From contig CALFLO010000004.1 in NCBI GenBank assembly GCA_937880175.1, positions 1-52,746 of the forward strand: a stretch of DNA of 52,746 nt, written 5' to 3'. The notes beneath the pieces are model-generated. The model saw only the letters and a program-made list of their open reading frames with translations. It was not told the DNA's origin and ran no database searches. Origin of the DNA: an uncultured Gluconobacter sp. (lineage in GTDB: Bacteria; Pseudomonadota; Alphaproteobacteria; Acetobacterales; Acetobacteraceae). The position numbers and the translations under genes are program-made. Below, piece by piece: positions 16,713-26,026 of this stretch; the stretch's first letter is position 1, and each line of letters begins with the position of its first letter.

Positions 16713-19174
16713 TGACCATGTTCAACACCATCCTGCGCAATATCGTCCGTCAGGCCCGGCGACAGCCGCTCTATCTGGCGCTGAACGTGACTGGTCTGGG
16801 ACTTGGCATGGCGGTCTGCCTCGTTCTGACCCTTCAGGTCCGCTACGAATACAGTTTCAACGCGACCATTCCCGATGCCGGGAATATTCTGCGGGTGGAT
16901 ACCCATCATATGCTGGCGGGAAATGCACCGCAGGAAAATGCGGATGTGACATTCGTGGCCTTTCCATTTCTCCGTGCGGACTTCCCACAAATTGTGGCTG
17001 CAACGCGCTATGACGTGGGCGACTACCAACTCCATGCCGGCGATCGCAGCGTCCCGGCCGGTACGGCGATGGTCGATCCGTCCTTTTTCGACGTCATTGC
17101 CCTGAAGCTCGAACACGGCAATGCGCACACGGCACTGAGCCAGCCGGACGCAATCGTTCTTGCCGCCGACACGGCACAGGCCCTGTTTGGCAGCACTGAC
17201 GTGCTGGGACGCACTGTCACGACGGATCACGAAGGCCATCGACGCAGCCAGACGGTAACGGGCGTGCTCGCAAGGCCGGTCGGTCCCGTGACGATCAGTG
17301 TCGATGCGATCACCGCCCTACCCAGCAGTGAACTGCAAAAGGAGTCCTTCAAACGCTGGGGAGCCAGTTCGGGCAATATTTTCCTGCGCGTCCATAATGC
17401 CGCCGATCGCGCTTCCATCACACGAAACCTGACGCGCTTCGTGATTGATCACGCCTCCGGTGCCGCGACTGACGATAACAGCGAAGGCGTGCATCCCGAA
17501 CGCCGCTACGCCCTTTCTCTGGTGAGCCTGGGCGAGACGCATTTCCACGATTTTCAGGTGATCGGCGGCGATGACGCGACCGATCGCTCGGTAGTGGATA
17601 TTCTCGAACTGATCGGCATTCTGGCGCTTCTCCTCGCCGTGTTGAATGCCATCAATCTCGCCACAGCCCGCTCCGCTCTGCGGGCACGCGAAGTCGCCAT
17701 CCGCAAGACACTGGGCGCAACGCGACGGGCATTGTTCGTCCAGTTCATCGGGGAGTCCATCACCAACACCGCCATTGGCGGGGCGCTCGCGCTTGCGCTG
17801 TGTGAAATCACCCTTCCCTTTACGGCGGCGCTGACAGGAACGGCCCTAGGCATGGATTACGGTTTCACGCTCCCCTTCCTGCTCGGGGTGGTGGTGCTGA
17901 CCGGCCTTGCCTGCGGGATCTATCCTGCCCTCGTCCTGTCTTCCTACCAGCCGGCGCATGTTCTGGCTGCGACACGCATGCCCTCGGGCGGGCGGGGTGC
18001 TGTGCGCCTGCGCAATGGTCTCGTCATCATGCAGTTCGCCTTCGCGGTGACGTTCGCCATCTGCACGCTCGTCGTGAACCGGCAGGCCCGTTTCATGCAG
18101 GCCGAGGATCTCGGGTTTGCGCGAGATGGTATCCTCATCAGTAGCGACGTCATGACGAATGACGCAGGCAGCCAGCGCGCCCTCATTGAGGTACTGCGAC
18201 ACACGCCCGGCGTAGTCTCGACGTCCCTCTCCGAACTTACGCCCAGCATCGACAACCGTCACCGCTTCAATGTGACGCCCGTGGGTACACATAGCGCGGA
18301 CATCCATGTGCTCGGCGATACGGTCTCAGGCGACTATGCGGCCACATATCGCCCGCGTCTTCTTGCAGGGCGCTGGTTCGACAGCAGCCACGGCGAGGAT
18401 GACAGTCCCGGAGACGACACGTTTTACAAACAACCGGGGAAGACCTGGAACGTCATCCTCAACCGCACCGCCCTGTCCCGCCTGGGCTTCCCCACGCCCG
18501 AACGCGCGATTGGTGTTCCCGTCAAAAGCGGAGACGTGACGCTCCGCATTATCGGCGTCACCGAAAACATGCGTTTCATTTCCGCCCGCGAGGAGGTGTC
18601 ACCACAGATCACATTCTATTCGACCACCCCGCAGGACTATCCGCACGTCTCCATCCGTTTTTCCGGTGTGCCGGAAAACATCATGAAAACGCGCCTCAAA
18701 TCCGCCTGGGATCAGGTCTTTCCGGGCAATCCTTCCGGCTTCCGCACGGTTCAGGAACGCATGTCGACGTTCTACATCGCAGAGCAGCGCCGGGGCTGGC
18801 TGTTTTCGGTGGCCTCGGGGATTGCCGTCACCATTGCCTGCCTCGGGCTCTACGGGCTGGCATCCTTCACCACATTGCGACGGACCCATGAAGTCGGAAT
18901 CCGCAAGGCGCTCGGAGCCACAACAAACCACGTTCTGACGCTCATGCTGGGCGATTTCCTGCGTCCGGTCCTCGTCGCCTGTGCGCTCGCCGGTCTCCCG
19001 TCATGGCTCGTCATGCGGGTTTGGCTCTCCGGCTTTCATCAGCGCATCGCACTTTCCTGGCACGATTTCGCGGTCGTTGCCGTCGTGACCCTCGCCATCG
19101 CCGCCCTCACCGTTTTCGGACAGACCCTGCGTCTCGCGCGTGCCGAACCGGCCCGTGCGCTCAGAGCGGAGTAA
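16709..19174 (+). CDS. FtsX/MacB-type ABC transporter permease 2
   Basis: The 821-residue paralogue of the preceding permease has the same two-half architecture. The first helix is LALNVTGLGLGMAVCLVLTL. Coupling motifs are AREVAIRKTLGATRRALFVQFI and HEVGIRKALGATTNHVLTLML. The ATG at 16709 overlaps the upstream stop as ATGA and begins MMTMFNTILRNIVRQARRQ, which aligns with the N-termini of the sister proteins; an earlier in-frame ATG would overlap the previous gene by 76 bp and is rejected. Sequence divergence from permease 1 in the periplasmic domains suggests the copies are not interchangeable and may form heteromeric pairs. Confidence 0.9.
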   Translation: MMTMFNTILRNIVRQARRQPLYLALNVTGLGLGMAVCLVLTLQVRYEYSFNATIPDAGNILRVDTHHMLAGNAPQENADVTFVAFPFLRADFPQIVAATRYDVGDYQLHAGDRSVPAGTAMVDPSFFDVIALKLEHGNAHTALSQPDAIVLAADTAQALFGSTDVLGRTVTTDHEGHRRSQTVTGVLARPVGPVTISVDAITALPSSELQKESFKRWGASSGNIFLRVHNAADRASITRNLTRFVIDHASGAATDDNSEGVHPERRYALSLVSLGETHFHDFQVIGGDDATDRSVVDILELIGILALLLAVLNAINLATARSALRAREVAIRKTLGATRRALFVQFIGESITNTAIGGALALALCEITLPFTAALTGTALGMDYGFTLPFLLGVVVLTGLACGIYPALVLSSYQPAHVLAATRMPSGGRGAVRLRNGLVIMQFAFAVTFAICTLVVNRQARFMQAEDLGFARDGILISSDVMTNDAGSQRALIEVLRHTPGVVSTSLSELTPSIDNRHRFNVTPVGTHSADIHVLGDTVSGDYAATYRPRLLAGRWFDSSHGEDDSPGDDTFYKQPGKTWNVILNRTALSRLGFPTPERAIGVPVKSGDVTLRIIGVTENMRFISAREEVSPQITFYSTTPQDYPHVSIRFSGVPENIMKTRLKSAWDQVFPGNPSGFRTVQERMSTFYIAEQRRGWLFSVASGIAVTIACLGLYGLASFTTLRRTHEVGIRKALGATTNHVLTLMLGDFLRPVLVACALAGLPSWLVMRVWLSGFHQRIALSWHDFAVVAVVTLAIAALTVFGQTLRLARAEPARALRAE

Positions 19175-19179
19175 ACATC

Positions 19180-21612
19180 ATGCTCTCCCACATCGCTCTC
19201 GTTTTCTGGCGCGGTATCGTCCAGCGCCGCCTGTTCACGGCGCTGAACGTGCTGGGCATCGCACTTGGCATGGCGACGTTCCTTACGCTCGCCCTGATCG
19301 TCCGTTACGAATTCGGCTTTGACCGCTGGATCCCGGATGCCGCGGATATTTACCGGCTGGATGCGTTCGCCACCCGTGAAGCTTCGGTCTCCAGCATCCG
19401 CCTGATCGACGCCCTGCGCGCCGAACATCCGGACTGGAAGGCCACGGCTGTCATGCGCGGCTTTTCGGGGGCGACGGTAAGTGCGCGCTCAAACGCATGG
19501 GACGTTTTCATCGCCCGTACCGACGCGCATCTGTTCGACGTCTTCGCCCTCCCCCTCGCGGAAGGCAATGCCCGCACGGCGCTCGTTCCCGACGGCGTTG
19601 TCCTGACACGCGCGCAGGCCAGACGCTTCTTCGGACGGGATCATGACGTTCTGGGACAGACGCTGGACCTCACACAGAAAGGCCATACCGAACGGCTGCA
19701 CGTCACGGGCATCCTGAAGGATCTTCCCGCCAATACCACGCCGCAATTCGACCTCCTCGTGCCCTCTTCAGTCCCGGCGCTGCATGCCTATGATCTGTGG
19801 GAAATGAGCACATCCGAAATCTGGGTGCGCGTCCCGTCTGACATAGCGTCCCATCTGCCATCCCTCCTGGAAGGGATCGTACAACGCCATGCGGCGGGGC
19901 TGGCGTCCGACGATGCCAGAACATTCAGGGTCCGGGCACGCCCCCTCACCAGCCTGCATTTCTTTGATGCGACCATCGGCTGGGGCGGCGCGGACAGGCG
20001 GCTTCCCGTCATTCTCGGCGTTGTCGGCCTGCTCGCACTCGGGGCGGGGCTGGTCAATTTCGTCACGATGTCCACTGCCCTTGCCGCGACCCGGGCGCGG
20101 GAAGTCGCGATGCGCAAGGTCCTGGGCGCCACGGTTCTGATGCTCGGGCTGTCGTTCACGGCTGAAGCCATCGGACTGGCTCTGATCGCGGGCCTTTTCG
20201 CCCTCGTCCTCACCGAACTGACCCTGCCCTGGATCGCCACGCTGAGCGGCTGGCCTGTCAGGCTCGATTTCGCCTTCGCCGTCCCCCTGCTGCTGGCGTC
20301 GGCCGTCATCGGCGGATCCTGTGCCGGAGCCTATCCGTCCTGGATCCTCTCCCGCTTCCGGGCCGCCGCCGTCCTCGCCTCGGCACGTCTGCCGGGAAGC
20401 GGGCGCCTCGGCAGCAGCCTGCGGGAAGGGCTGACCGTCCTGCAGTTCTCTTTTGCCGTGACACTGACGATCTGTACGCTGGTCATCTGGCGTCAGACGC
20501 ACCTACTCCAGACGATGGACCGCGGGTTTCATCAATCCGGTCTCCTGATGGATGACCTCCCCAACACTCCGTCCGAGCGCCAGCGGCAGCAGCGTCTGGT
20601 CGATCTCGTGCGTGGTATTCCCGGCGTCACCGGTGTCACGATCTCGGACGACGCCCCGGGCGGTGGCAGCGCGGGCATGACCTTCGATACGACACGTCCG
20701 GGCCTAAGCACATCTCCTCTGTTGGCCGTGACCGGGACGCAGTCTTCCACGCTGTCCGTCCTCGGGGCCCGCCTTCTGGCCGGCCGCCTGTTCGATACCG
20801 GGCATGATTACGACAGCCGCCCGATGCCGGTTGCTCCCTTCGACAGCTTCCTGACGGGGCAGGCCTGGACATTCGGCATGCATAATGTCGTCCTCAATGA
20901 ATCCGCGGTCCGCGCCCTTGGTTTTCCGACTGCCGCGAGTGCCATCGGAGCGTCGCTGACCTTGAACAAGAAGGATGTTCAGACAGTCATCGGTGTTGTC
21001 GCCGACATGCGTTTCAGGAACAGCCGCGCGAGTGTCACCCCGGCGCTGTATTACGCCGTGTCGGGCCCGATCAGCTACGGCGTACTGTCCGTCCGCTACG
21101 ATCACACGCCGGAAAGTGCCATCCGCGCGGCCATCGCCACCGTCTGGAAACAGGTCTATCCGGAAAGCGCACTGAACCTGCGCAGTGTCGGCGAGACCAT
21201 TGATGACGATACGCGCCCGGAACAGCAACGCGGAATGCTGATGGTCATGGCGTCTCTCGTGACCCTCTGCATTTCCTGCATCGGACTGTACGGCATTGCC
21301 GTGTTCAATGTGCGCCGCAGACTGTTTGAAATTGGCGTGCGCAAAGTGCTGGGTGCCACCGCGCAACAGGTGATGCGCCTGCTTGTCCTGCAGTTTCTGC
21401 GCCCCGTTCTGATTGCGAATGTCATTGCCTGGCCGATCGCCTGGTGGGTGATGCGCAACTGGCTGTCCGGGTTCGACCGGAGGATCAGCCTCTCTCCGCT
21501 TTATTTCGCCCTAACCGCCCTGCTTGGGCTGGCGCTCGCCGTGGTCACGACGCTGCTCCAGATCCGCCGTGGCGCCCGAAGCGCGCCTGCCATCGCCCTT
21601 GGTTCTCCATGA
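19180..21612 (+). CDS. FtsX/MacB-type ABC transporter permease 3
   Basis: An 810-residue third paralogue. The first helix is FTALNVLGIALGMATFLTLALI. Coupling motifs are AREVAMRKVLGATVLMLGLSF and FEIGVRKVLGATAQQVMRLLV. The start at 19180 (MLSHIALVFWRGIVQRRLF) lies 5 bp after the permease 2 stop and matches the sister N-termini; an upstream in-frame ATG would add 59 arginine-rich residues read out of frame through the previous gene. It has the largest number of substitutions in the first periplasmic domain of the three linked copies by eye. It is followed by the outer membrane channel gene. Confidence 0.9.
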   Translation: MLSHIALVFWRGIVQRRLFTALNVLGIALGMATFLTLALIVRYEFGFDRWIPDAADIYRLDAFATREASVSSIRLIDALRAEHPDWKATAVMRGFSGATVSARSNAWDVFIARTDAHLFDVFALPLAEGNARTALVPDGVVLTRAQARRFFGRDHDVLGQTLDLTQKGHTERLHVTGILKDLPANTTPQFDLLVPSSVPALHAYDLWEMSTSEIWVRVPSDIASHLPSLLEGIVQRHAAGLASDDARTFRVRARPLTSLHFFDATIGWGGADRRLPVILGVVGLLALGAGLVNFVTMSTALAATRAREVAMRKVLGATVLMLGLSFTAEAIGLALIAGLFALVLTELTLPWIATLSGWPVRLDFAFAVPLLLASAVIGGSCAGAYPSWILSRFRAAAVLASARLPGSGRLGSSLREGLTVLQFSFAVTLTICTLVIWRQTHLLQTMDRGFHQSGLLMDDLPNTPSERQRQQRLVDLVRGIPGVTGVTISDDAPGGGSAGMTFDTTRPGLSTSPLLAVTGTQSSTLSVLGARLLAGRLFDTGHDYDSRPMPVAPFDSFLTGQAWTFGMHNVVLNESAVRALGFPTAASAIGASLTLNKKDVQTVIGVVADMRFRNSRASVTPALYYAVSGPISYGVLSVRYDHTPESAIRAAIATVWKQVYPESALNLRSVGETIDDDTRPEQQRGMLMVMASLVTLCISCIGLYGIAVFNVRRRLFEIGVRKVLGATAQQVMRLLVLQFLRPVLIANVIAWPIAWWVMRNWLSGFDRRISLSPLYFALTALLGLALAVVTTLLQIRRGARSAPAIALGSP

Positions 21613-21653
21613 GCATCCCTGCACCCCGCTGCCCTTCCGGATCCTGCACAACC

Positions 21654-23078
21654 ATGAAACACAGTACGCCCCTGTTCCTCGCCCTGACGCTCGCAGCCCC
21701 CGTCGTGTTTTCCGCTGTTTCCACGGCTCGCGCGGACGCCCTGACGCTTCATGATGCACTCTCCCTCGCCTATCGGAGCAATCCGATCCTTCGGGGCGAG
21801 CAGGCCAACCAGCGCGCCGTCACGGAAAACTCTGCCCAGGCACGGTCAGGCTGGCGGCCGACCGTCCAGCTCAATCTGGATGCCTCGTACCAGCAGGGCC
21901 CTTATACCGGGGCCTTCGCGCTCGGCTCCTATACGTCGAACTCCGCGGAAGGATATGTCTCCGCCCGGCAGACGCTTTATTCCTTCGGTCATGTCGCCAA
22001 TCAGGTCCGCGCGGCCGATGCGCGCTCCAGAGCGGAACAACACCAACTCAGGCTCGTCGAGGCTCAGGTCTTCACCAGCGCCGTCACGGCCTACATGAAT
22101 GTCCTGCGGGACCGGGACATTCTCAACGTCCGTCGTGCGGATCTGGACATGCTGACACGGCAGGTCCAGCTCACGACCTCACGCTACAACCTTGGCGGCC
22201 AGCCTTCCGAGCAGGTCACGCGCACCGATGTCGAACAGGCCGAAACGCGCCGTCGGTCGGCGGAAGTCGCCGTCACGCAGGCACGGGCCACACTCGCGGC
22301 ATCCGTTGCGCAGTTCCGTGCGATCATCGGCGCCGATCCGGACGAACTGACGATGCCCACCAGCCTTCCCGGCCTGCCCGCGACACTGGATCAGGCGCTG
22401 AAAACCGCGCTCGCGCTCAATCCACAACTCATCCAGACGCAGGAAACGAAGAAGGCGACATCGGCGGATATCGATACCGCACGCTCGCAATGGGGACCGC
22501 AGATCCAGGTTCAGGGTACGTTCGGAACAATCGGACCTGCGTCGCCCTTCCGGGGGGGGCAGTATGGCGAGGAAGTGACCGGTCTCGTTCAGCTCGTCCA
22601 GCCGATCTATAACGGGGATCTGTACAATTCCCAGATCCGTCAGGCCCGCAACAGGGACGAACAGGCACGCGAAAGCATTGAACAGGCCCGCCGCACCGCA
22701 CTTCAGGACGTGTCCACCAACTGGCATGCGGTTGAAAACGGTCTGGACGCCATCCGGGCCGGCACGGCGGAAGTCCGATCCGGCGAGACGTCCCTCAAGG
22801 GATATCAGATCGAATACGGATACGGCCTGCGCAGCACGACCGACGTGCTCTATGCCGATCAGAACCTGCGTGCGGCGCAGGTGGAACTCGCGGGCAGCCG
22901 TCACGACACCATCGTGGCGGAAGCCGTGCTTTTAGCCGCGATGGGCAGGCTTCAGGCCGGAGACCTGTTACCCGACGGGCCGCATTACGACGCCGCAAAA
23001 AAACTCCAGCGCGCCCAGACCCGGGGCTGGGAGCCCCTTCAGGCACCGGTTTCCGCCGTAGACAAGGCAGGCTGGTAA
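21654..23078 (+). CDS. TolC-family outer membrane efflux protein
   Basis: The protein is 474 residues from the preferred start. It has a clear Sec signal peptide, MKHSTPLFLALTLAAPVVF followed by SAVSTARA and a predicted cut before DALTL. Two OEP repeats follow: LTLHDALSLAYRSNPILRG at the mature N-terminus and LDQALKTALALNPQLIQTQE in the middle, each starting a long coiled-coil pair, as in TolC. It completes the tripartite path from ATPase and permeases through the adaptor to the outside. An ATG at 21609 overlaps the permease 3 stop (ATGA) and would add 15 residues before the signal peptide; neither start has a good ribosome-binding site. The gene converges with permease 4, with 23 bp between stops. 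Confidence 0.9.
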   Translation: MKHSTPLFLALTLAAPVVFSAVSTARADALTLHDALSLAYRSNPILRGEQANQRAVTENSAQARSGWRPTVQLNLDASYQQGPYTGAFALGSYTSNSAEGYVSARQTLYSFGHVANQVRAADARSRAEQHQLRLVEAQVFTSAVTAYMNVLRDRDILNVRRADLDMLTRQVQLTTSRYNLGGQPSEQVTRTDVEQAETRRRSAEVAVTQARATLAASVAQFRAIIGADPDELTMPTSLPGLPATLDQALKTALALNPQLIQTQETKKATSADIDTARSQWGPQIQVQGTFGTIGPASPFRGGQYGEEVTGLVQLVQPIYNGDLYNSQIRQARNRDEQARESIEQARRTALQDVSTNWHAVENGLDAIRAGTAEVRSGETSLKGYQIEYGYGLRSTTDVLYADQNLRAAQVELAGSRHDTIVAEAVLLAAMGRLQAGDLLPDGPHYDAAKKLQRAQTRGWEPLQAPVSAVDKAGW

Positions 23079-23101
23079 GGAATCCGCGCCACCCGGCATG
23101 A

Positions 23102-25528
23102 CTATTGTGCCCGCAGCGCCTCCGCTGCCGAGACACGGACAAGCCCCGCCGAGCGTCCAAGCACGACCACGCAGCACAGGGCAGCGGCGGCTATGGTGAC
23201 GACGAGGAAATAAACGGGGGAGAGAGCAATACGATCGGTAAAGCCCGCAAGCCAGTCCCGCATCAGGACGAAAGAAAGCGGCCACGCAACAAGACTTGCG
23301 ATCAGGACCGGGCGCAGAAACTGGCCAAGCAGCAAGCCGACGATGCGTGAGGTCGAGGCCCCCAGCGTCTTGCGAATACCGATCTCGTACGTCCGGCTTG
23401 CAACATTCAGCGACGCCAGCCCGAAGAGCCCCAGACAGGCGATGGCAATGGAACTCACCGACCCCAGACCAAGCAGCTTTCCGCGCGCGACATCCTGACG
23501 GGTGGCGTCGTCGAAGAGATCGGTCGCAGGACGCGCGGCAAAAGTCAGACCCGGAGCCAGACCCGGCCACGCGGCACGGATCTGGCGCAGCACATCCGGC
23601 AAAGCGCCCGGGGCCGTACGCAGGGCAAAAACCGCACCTGTCAGATGGCTGTTCCGCATGGAATAGATCGTGCCGGGTTCAGGATCACGACCCGATCCGT
23701 AACGCATGGTCCGCATCACGCCGATGACGGTCATGGGCGGCGTGTACTGATCGGTTTTGAACGGAAGGCGTTTGCCAATCGCGGCCTGAGGGTCCGCAAA
23801 ACCCAGTCGTTGCAGTGCCGCGCTGTCGATGACGACATTACGGGCCATGCCGCTGCCCTGACCGGGAATGCAATCGTCAGTCCGTGCAGGGTCTCCCAGC
23901 CGTCCTGCAAGCATGGTGCCTCCCATCGTCGTAAGGAAAGACGGGTCGATCACCTGGATTGCAAGATTGAGCGACCCCGTCTCCCCGCCGGCGCGAGAAA
24001 AAAATCTGCTCCCCCTCACCTCTCCAAGGCCCTGATCCGACAGGGTCGCACTGGTGACACCGGGCATGGCGCGCAAAAACGAAAGGATCGCGGCTTCATG
24101 CGCATCCGTGATGTCATCCCCGCGTTTCGTCACGGATACGAGCCCCTGCACCTGCAAACCACGATCGGCATCGCGCAGATGCAGCCCTTCCGCAGACACG
24201 ACCAGCGCACAGATGCCCAGCGTGACGGCAAACGCAAACTGCACACCGACCAGAGCGGTCCGCAGACGCGCGCCAAGCCGCCCCTGAGCCGGCATTCTCA
24301 CCGAAGCCAGCGTCTTCGCGACAGGAAAGGACGCCATGACAAAGGCAGGATAAAGCCCGGCACCAATCCCGAGGATCAGAACCGTAATCCCGAGAAGCGG
24401 CAGTGACCATGCAGGGTCCAGCGTAATCGGCCAGCCGGACGCGCTGGCAATCAGCGGAACGGCGGCCTCCGTAAGCGCAAGTCCCGGCAGGGCGGAAGCC
24501 ACTGCGATCCCGACGCCGCGTGCAAGATAACGCAGGATCAGCCGACGTCGTGTGGCTCCCAGCGCCTTGCGGATCGCGATCTCGCGGGCATATCCCATAG
24601 CCTGCGCAACAGCCAGATTGATGTGGTTGATCCCGGCCGCGACCAGTGCGAGCAGCCCTATGGTGAGCAGACTGAGCATGACACCGCGGCTTGCTCCGTC
24701 CGGGGCAACGCCACTGTCGCCAAAATGCACCTCTGTTATCGGCGTGGCGCGGAAACGTGTGCGATGGGCGAAGAAACCATCATTGATGCGTGAAAGATTG
24801 CTCGCCAGAAAAGCAGCCTGCGCCTCCGCCAGAACGCGGTCGCGCGCTGCGGGCGTATCGGCTCGGAACCATCCCGTCTCGCTGAAGCTCACCCCCTGAT
24901 CCGAAATTTTTGCGAACTCTGTAAACGGTCTGGCGGCGACAATGAAATCCGGACGGACGCTCAGGTTTCTCGGCAGGTTTGCCAGAACGCCGCTAACAAT
25001 ATGGGTCTCGTGTTTATCGCGGCTGCTCAGGTTGATTGTGTGGCCGAGGGGGGAGGTATTCGGGAAATAACGGCGCGCCATCTCCTGTGACAGGATAATT
25101 CCGCTGGGGGTCGTGAGCGCCAGCGCCGGATCTCCGGCCAGCAGTTTGAGTCCAAACATGTCGAGGAACCCCGGCTCCACGACATGAATACTCTCGTTCG
25201 TCCCCGAGCGCTCTGGCACGAACTGGGTCGAAACCATCATCGCGGATGGTGTGTCGCCAGTGATGAGGATATCGGGTTGGCGCTGTTTGATCGCAATGGC
25301 GATTTCACGGGGTAGTCCGGGCAAATTCGTCGGGGTCCCTGTCCCCCAGTCGACCTGAAACGAGAGCCGCCAGAGCGACGCAGGATGGGGATACGCCCGG
25401 TCCCACCCAAGTTCGTAGCGCGCGACCAAAGCCAGCGACAGGAAGGTCGCGAGACCAAGAGCCAGACCTGCGATATCGATGACCAGGCGCGATCTGCGAC
25501 GCGCTACAGTCCGAAATAATTCGATCAT
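23102..25528 (-). CDS. FtsX/MacB-type ABC transporter permease 4 (separate, inverted)
   Basis: An 808-residue paralogue of the three operon permeases, transcribed toward the channel gene from its own promoter. The first helix is IDIAGLALGLATFLSLALV and is followed by RYELGWDRAYPHPASLWRL, nearly the same as in permease 1. Coupling motifs are AREIAIRKALGATRRRLILRYL and YEIGIRKTLGASTSRIVGLLL. The ATG at 25528 has GGGGGAG 6 nt upstream. It has no ATPase gene beside it, so it probably uses the ATPase at 13545-14228. Closest in feel to permease 1, it may be a duplication moved to the other strand. Confidence 0.9.
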   Translation of the reverse strand: MIELFRTVARRRSRLVIDIAGLALGLATFLSLALVARYELGWDRAYPHPASLWRLSFQVDWGTGTPTNLPGLPREIAIAIKQRQPDILITGDTPSAMMVSTQFVPERSGTNESIHVVEPGFLDMFGLKLLAGDPALALTTPSGIILSQEMARRYFPNTSPLGHTINLSSRDKHETHIVSGVLANLPRNLSVRPDFIVAARPFTEFAKISDQGVSFSETGWFRADTPAARDRVLAEAQAAFLASNLSRINDGFFAHRTRFRATPITEVHFGDSGVAPDGASRGVMLSLLTIGLLALVAAGINHINLAVAQAMGYAREIAIRKALGATRRRLILRYLARGVGIAVASALPGLALTEAAVPLIASASGWPITLDPAWSLPLLGITVLILGIGAGLYPAFVMASFPVAKTLASVRMPAQGRLGARLRTALVGVQFAFAVTLGICALVVSAEGLHLRDADRGLQVQGLVSVTKRGDDITDAHEAAILSFLRAMPGVTSATLSDQGLGEVRGSRFFSRAGGETGSLNLAIQVIDPSFLTTMGGTMLAGRLGDPARTDDCIPGQGSGMARNVVIDSAALQRLGFADPQAAIGKRLPFKTDQYTPPMTVIGVMRTMRYGSGRDPEPGTIYSMRNSHLTGAVFALRTAPGALPDVLRQIRAAWPGLAPGLTFAARPATDLFDDATRQDVARGKLLGLGSVSSIAIACLGLFGLASLNVASRTYEIGIRKTLGASTSRIVGLLLGQFLRPVLIASLVAWPLSFVLMRDWLAGFTDRIALSPVYFLVVTIAAAALCCVVVLGRSAGLVRVSAAEALRAQ

Positions 25529-26026
25529 TCGTGCTCCCCCCGATACTGGAAGCAGCATGACATATTTCGTTACGAAACACCAAGAGTAACAGGGCATACC
25601 AGCACTTGAAATCCGACCGTATGTCAGATTTCAGCATTGTACCGAGAAAGGCTAAAGCGCACGCCGTTTTACAGGCCCCTACCGGCCGTTCGACATGAAG
25701 GCCGAGCCATCCACTTTCTCGTGATCGGCAAACGCGCCTTGCCTCAACAGAGCGGTCAGCAGCGGGCAAGCCACCTGCGGGGTAAAACCTAAATGAAAAT
25801 TAACCATTTCCTTAAAAAATTTTAACAGGCCCCGTAACTCGGCAGCCAATCACACGTTTTATCTTTAACGGTCTTTAGAACCACCAACAAAAACCATGTA
25901 TTTGGTTATTATATTTATAAAAACTGGCTTCAGACAACAATTGACGTAAAATTGTCTGTTTGAAAGCCCTGCCTAAAATCATGACCGATCATTATCGGAT
26001 GCCTCCCTCCTCAAGGAACTTCAGAA
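25529..26026. promoter_or_regulatory. Divergent intergenic region between permease 4 and the glucan synthase gene
   Basis: The 498 bp are AT-rich toward the right and have no convincing gene. A perfect palindrome TTTCGT-T-ACGAAA (25565-25577) lies 37-49 bp upstream of permease 4 and could be its operator. TGAAATC (25607-25613) and GATTTCA (25627-25633) form a second inverted pair. Near the glucan synthase, CAGACAA (25931-25937) and TTGTCTG (25952-25958) form a third, with GGCTT and AAGCC flanking it. None matches the GTGTCCGG palindrome of the exporter operon. Confidence 0.4.
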
